From assembly GCF_000306115.2 (NCBI RefSeq), contig NZ_AKWX02000007.1, forward strand, positions 558,001 through 622,000: a stretch of 64,000 nucleotides of DNA. Direction: 5' to 3'. The translations under genes were made by a program, and so were the position numbers. Numbering within the stretch: position 1 is the first letter of the stretch; every line of letters starts with the position of its first letter. This DNA comes from Leptospira wolffii serovar Khorat str. Khorat-H2. Lineage in GTDB: Bacteria; Spirochaetota; Leptospiria; Leptospirales; Leptospiraceae. Below the pieces are notes generated by a model, which did no database searches, was not told the origin of the DNA, and worked only from the letters and a program-made list of their open reading frames with translations. This document shows, one piece after another, positions 45,194-55,521 of the stretch.

Positions 45194-46653
45194 AAGACTA
45201 TTGGAAACTCAGTTACTCCGAAGTCAAGGCCGGGTTGAATGCCGGAACCTTCACCGCTACCGAACTCGTGGAATCGTTGATATCCCGAATCGAGTCCGAG
45301 GACTCCAAGGTGAAAGCCTTTCTATCCTTTGAAAAAGAGGCGATTTTAAAAGCGGCGGCTTCGAGCACGGAAAGAAGAAAGGCGGGTAAGCCTCTCTCCG
45401 AGTTCGACGGTATTCCCATCGGCGTTAAGGATAATATCTGCATCCAGGATACTCTGACCACTTGTGCCTCTAAAATATTAGAAAATTATAAATCTCCTTT
45501 TCATGCCACCGCTATCGAAAAGCTTCTAGAAAAAGGATTCGTGTTGGTCCCGAGAGCGAATATGGACGAGTTTGCGATGGGCTCCTCCACCGAAAATTCC
45601 GCCTACCAGATCACTAAGAATCCGTTCGATACTTCCCGTATTCCGGGAGGATCTTCCGGCGGATCCGCCGCGGCCGTGGCGGCTTCTTTCGTTCCTGTGG
45701 CTTTAGGATCCGATACGGGAGGTTCCGTGAGACAGCCCGCTTCTCTTTGCGGAATTTACGGTCTCAAGCCCACTTACGGAACCGTTTCCAGATACGGACT
45801 TGTCGCTTACGCGTCTAGTTTGGATCAGATCGGGCCTTTATCCAAGGATATCCAAGGAGTGGTGGATGTTTATTCCATTATCTCCGGAAAGGATCCGAAG
45901 GACGCTACTTCCAGAAACATCCCTCCATTCGATTCTTCTAAACTAGAATCCCTTTCCTTACAAGGGCTCAAGATCGGTAAGATGAAGATAACCCCGGAGA
46001 TCTCTCCGGACGTAGCAAAGGCCTACGAGAATCTATTGTCTCAATTGGAATCCAAAGGCGCCAAATTGGTAGAATTGGATTTTTCCCTTCTTTCCAATTC
46101 CATTCCTATCTATTATATCATCGCGACCGCGGAATGTTCCTCCAACCTTTCCCGATTCGACGGTATCCGATTCGGCGCTAGAAAAGACCCGAACGGAAAA
46201 CTGGAGGATCTATACGTTACGAGTCGTAGCGAAGGCTTCGGTAAGGAGGTGCAAAGAAGGATTCTACTCGGAACATTCTCGCTTTCCGCAGGATACTACG
46301 ACGCGTATTACGGAAGAGCGCAGAAGGCGAGGGTACTGATCCAAAAGGAATACGCAAAGTATTTCTCTCAGGTGGATCTGATTCTACAGCCTACTTCTCC
46401 TACGACAGCATTCCAAGTGGGGGAGAAAACCTCCGATCCTATCCAAATGTACAAGGCGGATATACTGACCACGTCCGTGAATCTTGCCGGAGTTCCCGCT
46501 TTGTCTTTACCGATCGGAAAAGACTCTAAAGGACTTCCGATCGGTCTACAGGTAACCGCTCCTATCTTGGGAGAGGCGAAAATATTCGGATTCGCTAAAA
46601 CGATTTCCGAGTGGCCTGATTTAAAAGTTGAATTACCGGATCGCATCCAATGA
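45190..46653 (+). CDS. gatA: Asp-tRNA(Asn)/Glu-tRNA(Gln) amidotransferase subunit A
   Basis: The amidase subunit, which releases ammonia from glutamine for transamidation of mischarged tRNA. The amidase signature is clear: 'GVKDNI' with the catalytic Lys, and '[16 protein letters not shown]' plus '[16 protein letters not shown]' with the Ser-cisSer pair. At 487 residues it is full length. Because asnS is present at 53271, the complex is most likely needed for Gln-tRNA. Its stop overlaps the hisF start. Confidence 0.96.
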   Translation: MKDYWKLSYSEVKAGLNAGTFTATELVESLISRIESEDSKVKAFLSFEKEAILKAAASSTERRKAGKPLSEFDGIPIGVKDNICIQDTLTTCASKILENYKSPFHATAIEKLLEKGFVLVPRANMDEFAMGSSTENSAYQITKNPFDTSRIPGGSSGGSAAAVAASFVPVALGSDTGGSVRQPASLCGIYGLKPTYGTVSRYGLVAYASSLDQIGPLSKDIQGVVDVYSIISGKDPKDATSRNIPPFDSSKLESLSLQGLKIGKMKITPEISPDVAKAYENLLSQLESKGAKLVELDFSLLSNSIPIYYIIATAECSSNLSRFDGIRFGARKDPNGKLEDLYVTSRSEGFGKEVQRRILLGTFSLSAGYYDAYYGRAQKARVLIQKEYAKYFSQVDLILQPTSPTTAFQVGEKTSDPIQMYKADILTTSVNLAGVPALSLPIGKDSKGLPIGLQVTAPILGEAKIFGFAKTISEWPDLKVELPDRIQ

Positions 46654-47417
46654 GTGAACTCGCCGCGAGAATCATTCCCTGTCTGGACATTAAGGACGGA
46701 CGAGTAGTCAAGGGTGTGAACTTTGTGAACCTAATCGATGCGGGAGATCCTGTGGAATCGGCGGTGGCTTATGAAGAAAATCTGGCGGATGAATTATGTT
46801 TTTTGGATATCACCGCATCCAGTGATAAAAGGGATATTCTCATTCATTTGGTAGAGGCCGTTGCCGAGAGAATCTTCATCCCTTTCACGGTGGGCGGTGG
46901 AATCCGAAATTTGGACGATGTAAAGGCCGTTTTGGAGAAGGGGGCCGACAAGGTTTCCATCAATACGGCTGCTTTCCAAAACCCGGATCTACTCCGGGCA
47001 GCCGCGGAAATTTATGGATCCCAGTGTATCGTTTGTGCAGTGGACGTTAAGTTTCATCAGGAAAGAGGAAGGCATGAGATCTTCCTACACGGTGGAAGAA
47101 CGGAAACCGGACGGGAAGCGTTGGATTGGGCCATGGAGGCTCAAGAAAAGGGAGCCGGGGAAATTCTGCTCACATCCATGGACAGGGACGGAACCAAAAA
47201 AGGTTTCGATATCCCTCTTTTGAAGTCTTTTTCATCGAGCTTGGAGATTCCCATCATAGCGAGCGGTGGAGCGGGGAATCCGGAACATATGGTAGAAGCC
47301 ATTTTAAGGGGAAAAGCGGATGCGGTACTCGCAGCTTCTATTTTCCATTTTGGAGAATTCACTATCCGTGAGACGAAGGAGAATATGAAAGAGATGGGGA
47401 TTAAGGTCCGCCTATAA
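46650..47417 (+). CDS. hisF: Imidazole glycerol phosphate synthase, cyclase subunit
   Basis: Forms imidazole glycerol phosphate and AICAR from PRFAR, with ammonia from HisH. The 255-residue TIM barrel shows the catalytic Asp in '[12 protein letters not shown]' and in 'CAVDVKF', '[12 protein letters not shown]', 'FTVGGGIRN', '[14 protein letters not shown]' and '[13 protein letters not shown]'. It overlaps gatA by four bases and ends the long plus-strand run that began with hisD. Confidence 0.96.
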   Translation: MSELAARIIPCLDIKDGRVVKGVNFVNLIDAGDPVESAVAYEENLADELCFLDITASSDKRDILIHLVEAVAERIFIPFTVGGGIRNLDDVKAVLEKGADKVSINTAAFQNPDLLRAAAEIYGSQCIVCAVDVKFHQERGRHEIFLHGGRTETGREALDWAMEAQEKGAGEILLTSMDRDGTKKGFDIPLLKSFSSSLEIPIIASGGAGNPEHMVEAILRGKADAVLAASIFHFGEFTIRETKENMKEMGIKVRL

Positions 47418-47441
47418 TCCCCAAACTTCTTTCTATCGAAA

Positions 47442-47771
47442 TCAATCGAAATGGCAGAATATGCCGATTACCTTTATCGTGCTTTCTTCCGGAAAGCCCA
47501 TGATAAGGTTCGCGCAATTGTCTACATCCTTTTTATAATAGAATTTATCGTTCTTAAGCATAAGAGCAGGGGCCATTAGTTCCATGAAGCTTGCCCCCCC
47601 TTCGAAGGGAATATTATTATCCGTTTTGTATTGAACGGAATAAAGAGAAGGTCCGATCAGTCTTTCGATCGCCTTGTCCCCGTAAATTGTGTCGCCTCCG
47701 CCGGTAAACCAGATCAGGCAGTTGGAAAAGGATGCGGCGGCAATTAAAGAGATACAAAAAGCTTTTTTCAT
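47442..47771 (-). CDS. Small putative lipoprotein
   Basis: A 109-residue protein with a lipoprotein-type leader ('AAASFSNC', Cys18). The mature part of about 90 residues includes 'TGGGDTIYGDKAIERLIG' and two further Cys that could pair. I do not recognise a family. It converges on hisF with 24 bases between the stops. The start is preceded by only a weak ribosome-binding sequence. Confidence 0.6.
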   Translation of the reverse strand: MKKAFCISLIAAASFSNCLIWFTGGGDTIYGDKAIERLIGPSLYSVQYKTDNNIPFEGGASFMELMAPALMLKNDKFYYKKDVDNCANLIMGFPEESTIKVIGIFCHFD

Positions 47772-47861
47772 ATTTCAACCTAAGGCGTTATTCGCGTCTT
47801 CTGCAAGTTGTGGTCCCGATCCGATACTGTAAAGAGAATAAATTCCAATTCTACAGTATTC

Positions 47862-47897
47862 CATTCTCAAATTTAACGAAAAGAGAATGTTCTTTTT
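47862..47897 (+). terminator. Terminator-like hairpin with no annotated gene before it
   Basis: CATTCTC (47862-47868) pairs with GAGAATG (47883-47889), followed by TT, C and six T (47892-47897). On the plus strand the preceding gene lies more than 400 bases away. Just upstream is a perfect 8-bp inverted repeat ATACTGTA (47824-47831) / TACAGTAT (47852-47859). The pair could belong to a small RNA. Confidence 0.35.
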
Positions 47898-47950
47898 TAC
47901 GAGGATACGAGATTCCCGCTTAATATATCCCTGAATCGGGAAACTAAGAC

Positions 47951-47980
47951 ACGGGCTCGAAAAAAAAAATCAGAGCCCGT
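47951..47980 (-). terminator. Hairpin spanning the lipase stop codon
   Basis: On the minus strand ACGGGCTC (47980-47973), which includes the last sense codons, pairs perfectly with GAGCCCGT (47958-47951). The loop contains the TGA stop and a run of ten T. It is terminator-like, but the T run is in the loop rather than after the stem. Confidence 0.45.
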
Positions 47981-49112
47981 TGATGTACTGGAATACGCTG
48001 TCGAAATGATTTTGAACCGCGGTTAGGGCACCGGCATTTCCACTCGGATTTCGGAATGACATTTGAGAATGGTCCAGGTTATTTACGGTGTTGACAGTTA
48101 CGTTCGAATAATTATTGAGTAACGCGGAGTCGCGGGGAACGATTCCGTCCGAGTTCGGGAAAGCCGTGGGTGAACTACCGCTGATAATCAGGCAGCCACT
48201 GGTGTAGATAGCATCGTGAGTGCCGTCGGAGCAATTCCCCGAAGTCATGTTGCCGGCATAAACGGTCGTCACCGAATTTTTGGAAGTATTGCCGATTAAT
48301 TCTTCCAAATAAGCGTTATAAGCAGGCGCTGAATTTTTAAAAATTTGCGGGGATATTGGATTTACGCCGATTCCGTTGGTATAAGCCAATCCCTGACCCC
48401 CAGGGGTGTCCGTCATAAATCCCACAACTGAGCCGATCGCAGTCATATTTGCTTGATACTGAGGTGAAGAAAACGGGGAGCCGTAGTAAGGAGTCCCTAG
48501 ACTTACGATATGATCTATAATATCCTGGTTATTATTCACGTCCAGAATGGCCGCACGGGAAACGAGTCCCCCCATAGAATGGGCCACTACGATTACCTTG
48601 TCCGAGGAGGAAAAATACGTATTTAAGGTATCAATGAACCTTCTTCCGTTTATGCCTATATAATCGGAAGTGCGATACGTGAAAACGTATATCTCGAAAG
48701 TATTATATACCGTATCGGTGTAACCCGAAGGAGTCCTGGTAGTCGTAAAGGAAAGCGCTTGGTTCCAGGTTCCGAGTAGATTCGTCACTTTTCTATTGAA
48801 ATCGGTGGGCGGATCCGATTGCCTTTCCGTAAAATCCCAACCGTGTATGAATACGATTTTAGGTTTGGTGTTTCTTTGGAAGAACGGATCCTGGAAATAC
48901 AAATTGCCGATCGTGTTCGGATCGGGCAAGGGAGCTAAGGTGGAAAATTTGTAAAGTGCGTGGTTTGTGCCGGAGAAATAGGCGGCTACTAAATAATCCT
49001 GAATTTTTTTAGAAAGTGAATCGTCCTTATGGGGAAGGATATTCTCACAATGGGACAAAGATAAAATCACGAACCCGACTATGATGAGTCCGAGAGTCTT
49101 GGATTTCTTCAT
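47970..49112 (-). CDS. Lipase-like alpha/beta hydrolase, putative lipoprotein
   Basis: A 380-residue exported hydrolase. The leader ends 'LSLSHC' (Cys22); His at -1 is unusual for a lipobox, so simple secretion is also possible. 'KIVFIHGWDF' supplies the oxyanion region and 'VVAHSMGGLVSRA' the nucleophile Ser179. 'PNSDGIVPRDSALL' and 'LDHSQMS' give the likely acid and His, as in triacylglycerol lipases and PGAP1-like esterases. A single-gene unit, judging from 98 free bases upstream and the hairpin at its stop. Confidence 0.82.
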   Translation of the reverse strand: MKKSKTLGLIIVGFVILSLSHCENILPHKDDSLSKKIQDYLVAAYFSGTNHALYKFSTLAPLPDPNTIGNLYFQDPFFQRNTKPKIVFIHGWDFTERQSDPPTDFNRKVTNLLGTWNQALSFTTTRTPSGYTDTVYNTFEIYVFTYRTSDYIGINGRRFIDTLNTYFSSSDKVIVVAHSMGGLVSRAAILDVNNNQDIIDHIVSLGTPYYGSPFSSPQYQANMTAIGSVVGFMTDTPGGQGLAYTNGIGVNPISPQIFKNSAPAYNAYLEELIGNTSKNSVTTVYAGNMTSGNCSDGTHDAIYTSGCLIISGSSPTAFPNSDGIVPRDSALLNNYSNVTVNTVNNLDHSQMSFRNPSGNAGALTAVQNHFDSVFQYINGL

Positions 49113-49210
49113 ACAAGGAAATCGTGAGCGTTGTATTGCAAAATCGCAAGCTTAAATTGATGCGAGGAGAATACGATTTCGTTTCTAATTTCGGGAAAGA
49201 AATTGTTTAT

Positions 49211-49951
49211 CTACGGTCGGTTTTTCAATCGGTCCAAAACGATTCCCGTGGCTACGGTTACGTTAAGAGAGGAGATATGACCGTGTAAAGGGATTCTAAG
49301 GTTGAAATCCGATTTTTCCATGAGAATCCTTTTTAGGCCTTCTCCTTCGTTTCCCATTAAAATGACCAGTTCTTCCCAGGCGGGAACCTTGGACCAATCT
49401 TCCTCTCCTCGGTCCGAAGTGGAAACCACCCAAAAGTTTCTTTTTTGCAATTTTTCTAATATTTGTGCGAGATTTCCCACTCGGAATACTTGCAAGTAGG
49501 CGAGGGCTCCCGAGGCCACCTTCTCGACTACCGGAGTGATACCCGAAGACTCTCGTTCCGGGATGAGGACCGTTTCCACTCCGAAACATTCCGCCGTGCG
49601 AAGAATATTACCTAAGTTTCCCGGATCTTGGATTCTATCCAAAACAAGAATCGGTCCCTTGCAGGTTTCCAGATGCTCGTCGAAGGATTTCTTTCCTCCC
49701 GAATGGAGTAGAATGCGGGGCGCCGCGATTCCTTGGTGGTTCACACCCGGCAGGGCCTTGTCCAATTTAGCAGGAGAAGTCTCCAATATCCGAACTCGAT
49801 TCGAGATCTTTTCCAGGATGTCATGCAGTTCTTTTTTTGCTCCGGAGCTTACCCAGAGTTCTTGGAGGGGAAGTTCGGAACCGGTTTCCAAAGACTTTTC
49901 TAGAATCTCCCGGATATTCCTTCTTCCGTAGATAAAGTCGGAGCGACTCAT
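49211..49951 (-). CDS. rlmB: 23S rRNA 2'-O-ribose methyltransferase (TrmH/RlmB family)
   Basis: A SPOUT methyltransferase of 246 residues that methylates a ribose in 23S rRNA (G2251 in E. coli numbering if a true RlmB). The N-terminal substrate-binding domain starts 'FIYGRRNIREIL'. The trefoil-knot motifs are 'LVLDRIQDPGNLGNILRTA', 'LMGNEGEGLKRILMEK' and 'IPLHGHISSLNVTVATGI'. The start is the ATG at 49951, overlapping the cysS stop by four bases; an in-frame TTG at 49963 is unlikely. Last gene of the folD-cysS operon. The exact target could differ. Confidence 0.88.
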   Translation of the reverse strand: MSRSDFIYGRRNIREILEKSLETGSELPLQELWVSSGAKKELHDILEKISNRVRILETSPAKLDKALPGVNHQGIAAPRILLHSGGKKSFDEHLETCKGPILVLDRIQDPGNLGNILRTAECFGVETVLIPERESSGITPVVEKVASGALAYLQVFRVGNLAQILEKLQKRNFWVVSTSDRGEEDWSKVPAWEELVILMGNEGEGLKRILMEKSDFNLRIPLHGHISSLNVTVATGIVLDRLKNRP

Positions 49952-51357
49952 TTTCTTTTCCAACGAAGACCGTCTTTCGTGTCTTCGATTATGATACCAA
50001 GTTCGTTTAACTTGTCTCGGATTCTGTCCGATTCTGCGAAGTTCTTATTCTTTCTGGCTTCTTGTCTTTGGCGAACCAGATCGTCGATTTCGGCATCCAG
50101 GACTTCTCCTTTCGACTCGAAGCTAAGTATTCCTAAAATGGAGTCGATCTTTTGGAAAAACGCGAGAGCCTTTTCTATTTCCTGGGAGGAAAATCCGGAT
50201 TGATCCAATCTTTGGTTGGTCTCCTTTACGATTTCGAAAACGGATGCAAGAAACTTGCTTACGTTCAGATCGTCTGCCAATGCGTCCAGAAATATTTCCC
50301 AACGGGAATCCGAGAAAAGATCCTCTCCTCCTTCGGAAGAATGGGCCTTGTCCTTGGATCGAAGGAGTCGATCCACGCAATTTTGGATTCGCATGAGAGA
50401 CTGACCCGCTTCCTCTAGACGATCCTGAGTGAAATTCAATTTGGTTCTATAATGTGCGGAAAGAAGTAGAAAACGGACTGCCTTGGGATCCGAGCCTTGG
50501 TTCAGAAGATCCCTAAGAGTGAAAAAATTTCCCTTTGATTTGGACATCTTTTCTCCGTTCACCAAAAGGTGCTCGGAGTGTAGCCAATATCTTACGAACG
50601 TTTCCTCAGGATAAGCTCCTTCACTTTGGGCGATTTCGTTTTCGTGATGAGGGAAGGTTAGGTCTACACCTCCGGTATGAATATCCACCCCCGAATGATA
50701 GACATCGCGGATCATGGCGGAACATTCCAAATGCCAACCGGGTCTACCGGATCCGATTTCAGTATCCCAAGAGGGTTCTCCCTCTTGTTTCGGGAATTTC
50801 CAGAGAACGAAATCTCTTACATCGTCTTTATCGTATTCGTCCGTATCATATCTGGTTCCAGTTTTCATTCCCGAAACGTCTATCTTGGATAAACGACCGT
50901 AATCCTTGAACTTCGCGATTGAATAATATAAGCTTCCGTCTTTTTCGTAAACGAGTCCTTTGGACTGTAGATGCTTCACGATGTCCACCATGGATTTTAT
51001 GGAATCGGTGGCTCTGGGATAATGTTCCAGAGGCTCTATATTAAGAGTTTTTAAATCTTCTTGGAAGGCAAGGATCCAAGGCTCGGTAAATTCCCGTATA
51101 TTCTTTCCGGAAGCCAGAGAATCTCGGATGATCTTGTCGTCTATATCCGTGATATTCATGGTCATATCGACTCCGAATCCGAGAGCCTTCAAGGATCTGC
51201 GCAAAAAATCCACGAATAGGAAGGCGCGTAGGTTCCCTATATGAGCGAAATTATAAACCGTGGGCCCGCAGGAGTAGATCCTGACGCTTGCAGGATTCTC
51301 GGGTTGAAATGTTTCCTTGTTTCCCGAAAGAGTATTGTGGAAACGAACCGTCTTCAT
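49948..51357 (-). CDS. cysS: Cysteinyl-tRNA synthetase
   Basis: Class I aminoacyl-tRNA synthetase charging tRNA(Cys). The 469-residue protein has 'CGPTVYNFAHIGNLRAF' (HIGH region plus a zinc-binding Cys), 'HLECSAMI' and 'THHENEIAQSEG'-type zinc ligands (here 'PHHENEIAQSEG'), and 'KMSKSKGNFFT'. The C-terminal anticodon-binding region is present. It overlaps both neighbours by four bases. Confidence 0.96.
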   Translation of the reverse strand: MKTVRFHNTLSGNKETFQPENPASVRIYSCGPTVYNFAHIGNLRAFLFVDFLRRSLKALGFGVDMTMNITDIDDKIIRDSLASGKNIREFTEPWILAFQEDLKTLNIEPLEHYPRATDSIKSMVDIVKHLQSKGLVYEKDGSLYYSIAKFKDYGRLSKIDVSGMKTGTRYDTDEYDKDDVRDFVLWKFPKQEGEPSWDTEIGSGRPGWHLECSAMIRDVYHSGVDIHTGGVDLTFPHHENEIAQSEGAYPEETFVRYWLHSEHLLVNGEKMSKSKGNFFTLRDLLNQGSDPKAVRFLLLSAHYRTKLNFTQDRLEEAGQSLMRIQNCVDRLLRSKDKAHSSEGGEDLFSDSRWEIFLDALADDLNVSKFLASVFEIVKETNQRLDQSGFSSQEIEKALAFFQKIDSILGILSFESKGEVLDAEIDDLVRQRQEARKNKNFAESDRIRDKLNELGIIIEDTKDGLRWKRK

Positions 51358-52319
51358 TCAGGAAACAGGATTTCTCGTGAGAATTCCAAATTCGCGATAT
51401 TCTGTTTGTCTCCGACGGTTCCGGCTTCGTTGCCTTCGGTGGGATATACCTGCATCCTTTTATCGCAGACAAGATGATTGAAAAGCGCGAACACTGATTT
51501 GGGATGCGATACCTTGTCCTCCATTCCAACGGAAACGAGAGTAGGGATCTTTATCTTCTTGGAGAAGTTCAAGGAATCGAAATAAGCCAGATTCTTTTTG
51601 AATTGGGATTTCTTGGATTTGGCGTTCGCGATCTGTTCCGCGATTTCCTTGGACCAGCTCGTTCCCAATTTCAATTGGGGATCTTCCACGTAGCAAAAAT
51701 TAGGAGTTTCTAATATAAGAGCCTTGACTCGATTGGAATTTGCGGCTCCGAATAATGCCATGGAGGCGCCGATTCCTTTTCCTGCGAGAATGATTCTATC
51801 TCCGTCGATTCCGTCGGTAAGTCTTAAGAATTCTATCGTGCGGATCACGTCCAAATAGATGGATTTCAGAAAGAAGGATTCTTTGGATTCCAGACCTTTG
51901 CGGAAATATCCGGGAGTCCAATCCGGATCGGGGAGTTCACCTTCTTTTAAAACGGGTCGGATGAGTTGGGTTCCGTGTCCTCGTATGTCCAGTATCAGTT
52001 GTGCGATTCCGGCTTCCGTGAGTCCTTTGATTACATGCGGGCGATCTTTGGCATAATCGTGAAAATAAACTAAAACGGGAAGATCCCCTCTTTTTCTAGG
52101 TATCACGAGACTCCCGGTGAGTGTCGCGTTACCGTAGGATTGAAAAGAGATATCGTATATCGTTTCCTTTAAGATGGTTCCTTTGAGAAGGGCCTTGGTT
52201 TGGTTCTTTACGGGAAAGCCCTTGAGTTCTCGGATCGCTTCCGCCCAAAAATCCTCCAAATCGGCGGGAGGAGAAAACGGAGGATAGGTCTGAAAGCACT
52301 CGTCGAAGCTGATAGCCAT
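51354..52319 (-). CDS. AXE1/acetylxylan-esterase-like protein lacking catalytic Ser and His
   Basis: A 321-residue cytoplasmic member of the AXE1 alpha/beta-hydrolase family: N-terminal 'FDECFQTYPPFSPPADLEDFW', 'LDIRGHGTQ', and the elbow region after 'DRIILAG'. The family expects G-x-S-Q-G; here it reads 'GKGIGAS', so Gly182 replaces the nucleophile Ser. The family's C-terminal 'GHE' is 'GNE', so Asn297 replaces the His. Asp268 in 'GMEDKV' remains. The fold is otherwise complete. It is likely a non-catalytic or altered-function protein, kept in a tight operon between folD and cysS (overlap of four bases with cysS). Confidence 0.8.
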   Translation of the reverse strand: MAISFDECFQTYPPFSPPADLEDFWAEAIRELKGFPVKNQTKALLKGTILKETIYDISFQSYGNATLTGSLVIPRKRGDLPVLVYFHDYAKDRPHVIKGLTEAGIAQLILDIRGHGTQLIRPVLKEGELPDPDWTPGYFRKGLESKESFFLKSIYLDVIRTIEFLRLTDGIDGDRIILAGKGIGASMALFGAANSNRVKALILETPNFCYVEDPQLKLGTSWSKEIAEQIANAKSKKSQFKKNLAYFDSLNFSKKIKIPTLVSVGMEDKVSHPKSVFALFNHLVCDKRMQVYPTEGNEAGTVGDKQNIANLEFSREILFPE

Positions 52320-52335
52320 TAGAGATACATCGTTT

Positions 52336-53190
<855 letters not shown>

Positions 53191-53270
53191 AGAATCAGGA
53201 TTTCTTCTCTATTGTCGATGTCATCCGAAAATAATCCTTTTCAGTCGGACAAAAGTCCTAAAATAGGATC

Positions 53271-54578
53271 ATGTCCGAGACCAATATTATAGATCTGAAT
53301 CGACTCTTCGAGAATCAGGACCGAATCGTAACCGTGCAAGGCTGGGTTCACGGTCTAAGGGGTTCCAATGCCAGACAATTTCTGAGTCTCAGGAACTCCG
53401 GAAAGATCCTACAAGTCTTGGCAGAAAAGGAAATTTTAGGCGAGGACAGATTCTCCGAATTCAAACACCTCCGTCAGGAAACTTCTTTGGAAGTGACTGG
53501 AAAGCTGGTGGCTAACGATAAATCTCCGATCGGCTACGAACTCATATTGGATTCTTTCAGAGTGGTGGGAGAATCGGAAAATTATCCGATCACTCCGAAG
53601 GAACACGGGATCGATTTCCTACTCTCCCAAAGACATCTATGGCTACGATCTAGTAAGCAATTGGCCATCATTAAGATCAGAAGCGAACTTTCCTTTCATA
53701 TTAGAAAATACTTCCACGATCGTAAATTCACACTCATAGACACTCCGATTCTAACCGGATCCATAGGAGAGTCCGCCGGTACATTATTCTCCACGGAATA
53801 CTTCGATCTGGGAAAGGCATATCTCGCTCAAACGGGACAATTGTATTTGGAAACCGCCATATTCGCTCATAGCAAGGTTTATTGTTTCGGTCCTACTTTT
53901 AGGGCGGAGAAGAGCAAAACTAGAAGGCATTTGACGGAATTTTGGATGGTGGAAGCGGAATCCGCTTACGTATCGCATGCTGAAAATCTAATGCTCCAGG
54001 AAGATTTCGTAAAGACCGTGATCCGGGATACCGTCGCATCCTGTCTTCCCGAATTGAAAGTTTTGGAAAGGGACCCGGAACCTTTATTGGCTTATCTATC
54101 CAAACCGTTTCCTGTCGTAGATTACTCGGACGCTCTAACGTATCTTCAGTCCCAAGGAGAGGACATCGTTTGGGGAGACGATATCAATTCCGAAAGAGAA
54201 CAGATGCTGACCGCGAAATATTCCGGTCCTGTATTCATACAAAAATATCCCAGAGAAGCCAAAGCATTCTACATGAAAGTGAATCCTGAGGACCCCAGAA
54301 CCGTTTTGAATGCGGACCTAATCGCACCGGATGGAGTAGGAGAGATCATAGGCGGTTCCGAGAGAGAAGAGAACTACCGGGTGATAGTGAAAAGGCTGGA
54401 AGAGGAAAAACTTCCCGTGGATTCCTACGAATGGTATTTGGAGCTTCGCAAATACGGATCCGTTCCTCATTCCGGTTTCGGACTGGGATCGGAAAGACTC
54501 ATCGCCTGGATTTGCGGGTTAGCTCATGTAAGAGAATGCATCCCTTTTCCTCGTATGATGGAAAGATTGTATCCCTAA
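53271..54578 (+). CDS. asnS: Asparaginyl-tRNA synthetase
   Basis: Class II synthetase of 435 residues charging tRNA(Asn). An OB-fold anticodon domain is at the N-terminus ('VTVQGWVHGLRGSNARQFLSLR'-like, shown in part as 'VQGWVHGLRG'). The class II core includes 'TPILTGSIGESAGTLF', 'GQLYLETAIFAHSKVYCFGP', 'FRAEKSKTRRHLTEFWMVE' (in part), and the final 'GFGLGSERLIAWICG'. AspRS is less likely because of the 'GESAGTLF' block typical of AsnRS. AGGA lies six bases before the ATG. Confidence 0.93.
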   Translation: MSETNIIDLNRLFENQDRIVTVQGWVHGLRGSNARQFLSLRNSGKILQVLAEKEILGEDRFSEFKHLRQETSLEVTGKLVANDKSPIGYELILDSFRVVGESENYPITPKEHGIDFLLSQRHLWLRSSKQLAIIKIRSELSFHIRKYFHDRKFTLIDTPILTGSIGESAGTLFSTEYFDLGKAYLAQTGQLYLETAIFAHSKVYCFGPTFRAEKSKTRRHLTEFWMVEAESAYVSHAENLMLQEDFVKTVIRDTVASCLPELKVLERDPEPLLAYLSKPFPVVDYSDALTYLQSQGEDIVWGDDINSEREQMLTAKYSGPVFIQKYPREAKAFYMKVNPEDPRTVLNADLIAPDGVGEIIGGSEREENYRVIVKRLEEEKLPVDSYEWYLELRKYGSVPHSGFGLGSERLIAWICGLAHVRECIPFPRMMERLYP

Positions 54579-54726
54579 GGGGCCGGAATTTTGGCGTACG
54601 TCCTCGTCGATCGGATTCGATTATTCCAATCGGATTCGTACTCGGCGAGGAACGAAGCCGGCTCGTTTTCCAAAAAAAACGACTTAAAAATCGGGGCCAA
54701 GCCGATACCAGGAATAGAGGTATCAT
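54579..54726. other. Structured intergenic stretch after asnS
   Basis: CCTCGTCG (54602-54609) can pair with CGGCGAGG (54643-54650) with one G-T pair, and the ten-base word ATCGGATTCG occurs twice inside the loop. An 8-bp palindrome AGCCGGCT follows near 54656. No T run suitable for a terminator was seen. Confidence 0.35.
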
Positions 54727-55521
54727 ATGGCTAAGAGTTCGGCCCTTTCTACTCAAATCTCGTTGGAAGAATCCGCTTGGGAGCTTTTTGAAACGGGAGC
54801 GTATGAAGAGGTAACACGTCTTGCGGAGAGAAATCCCAAGAACGTGTTTTTGAATCATTTGCGGGCGGTGGGTGAATTCGAATCCGGAATCAGTACCGCG
54901 AATAATTTTCCCTTGGAGGGAAAAACGGTTCTGAGTCCATTGCTCGGAGCCTATTTGCAAAAATCCGAAGGAAACACCAAGGAAGCGGCCCGTCTATTCC
55001 ACGAGTATTTCAAGGCTTCCTCAAGCCCCGTATCCTACGCCATTCTAAAAACGGGAATCAAGACCTGCGAAGAAATCGCTTCTTATAAAGCGTCTTCCGA
55101 TCTCATCCAAAGATATAAGGTTCTATTCAACGATTCCTATTTCTGTCGGTTGGAATTCTTTTCCAACTATCATTTAAGAAAATTCGAAGAGGCTCTCCGC
55201 ACTTTTAAGGAGAATACGGAAACCTTAAAGGAAGACAGGGACGTGCTCGCCGCTCTCGGTCTCTGCTTCGTTCATATCGGAAAATTCGACGAGGCGAGAA
55301 GCATCCTCGAAAAACTGCCCGGAGCGGGGGAAATTCCTAGTTACGAGGAAAAGGTAACCGAATATTCTCAAGTCATTCGAGAGATTCCAAAATACGAATC
55401 CAGAAAAAAAGAACTCTCCCGAAAAGAGTTATTGGATCTGGGTTACGCTTATCTATTCTCCGAATCCTATAAGAAAGCGGAAGAAGTATTTACTTCTCTG
55501 GTCTCCCAAGAAGGACGATAA
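54727..55521 (+). CDS. TPR-repeat protein
   Basis: A 264-residue all-helical soluble protein with tetratricopeptide-like pairs, for example 'AWELFETGAYEEVTRLAERNP', 'ALGLCFVHIGKFDEARSILEK' (in part) and '[21 protein letters not shown]'. The spacing fits five to seven degenerate repeats. It probably mediates protein contacts; the partner is unknown. Its 3' end overlaps the end of the convergent gene at 55490 by 32 bases. Confidence 0.78.
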   Translation: MAKSSALSTQISLEESAWELFETGAYEEVTRLAERNPKNVFLNHLRAVGEFESGISTANNFPLEGKTVLSPLLGAYLQKSEGNTKEAARLFHEYFKASSSPVSYAILKTGIKTCEEIASYKASSDLIQRYKVLFNDSYFCRLEFFSNYHLRKFEEALRTFKENTETLKEDRDVLAALGLCFVHIGKFDEARSILEKLPGAGEIPSYEEKVTEYSQVIREIPKYESRKKELSRKELLDLGYAYLFSESYKKAEEVFTSLVSQEGR

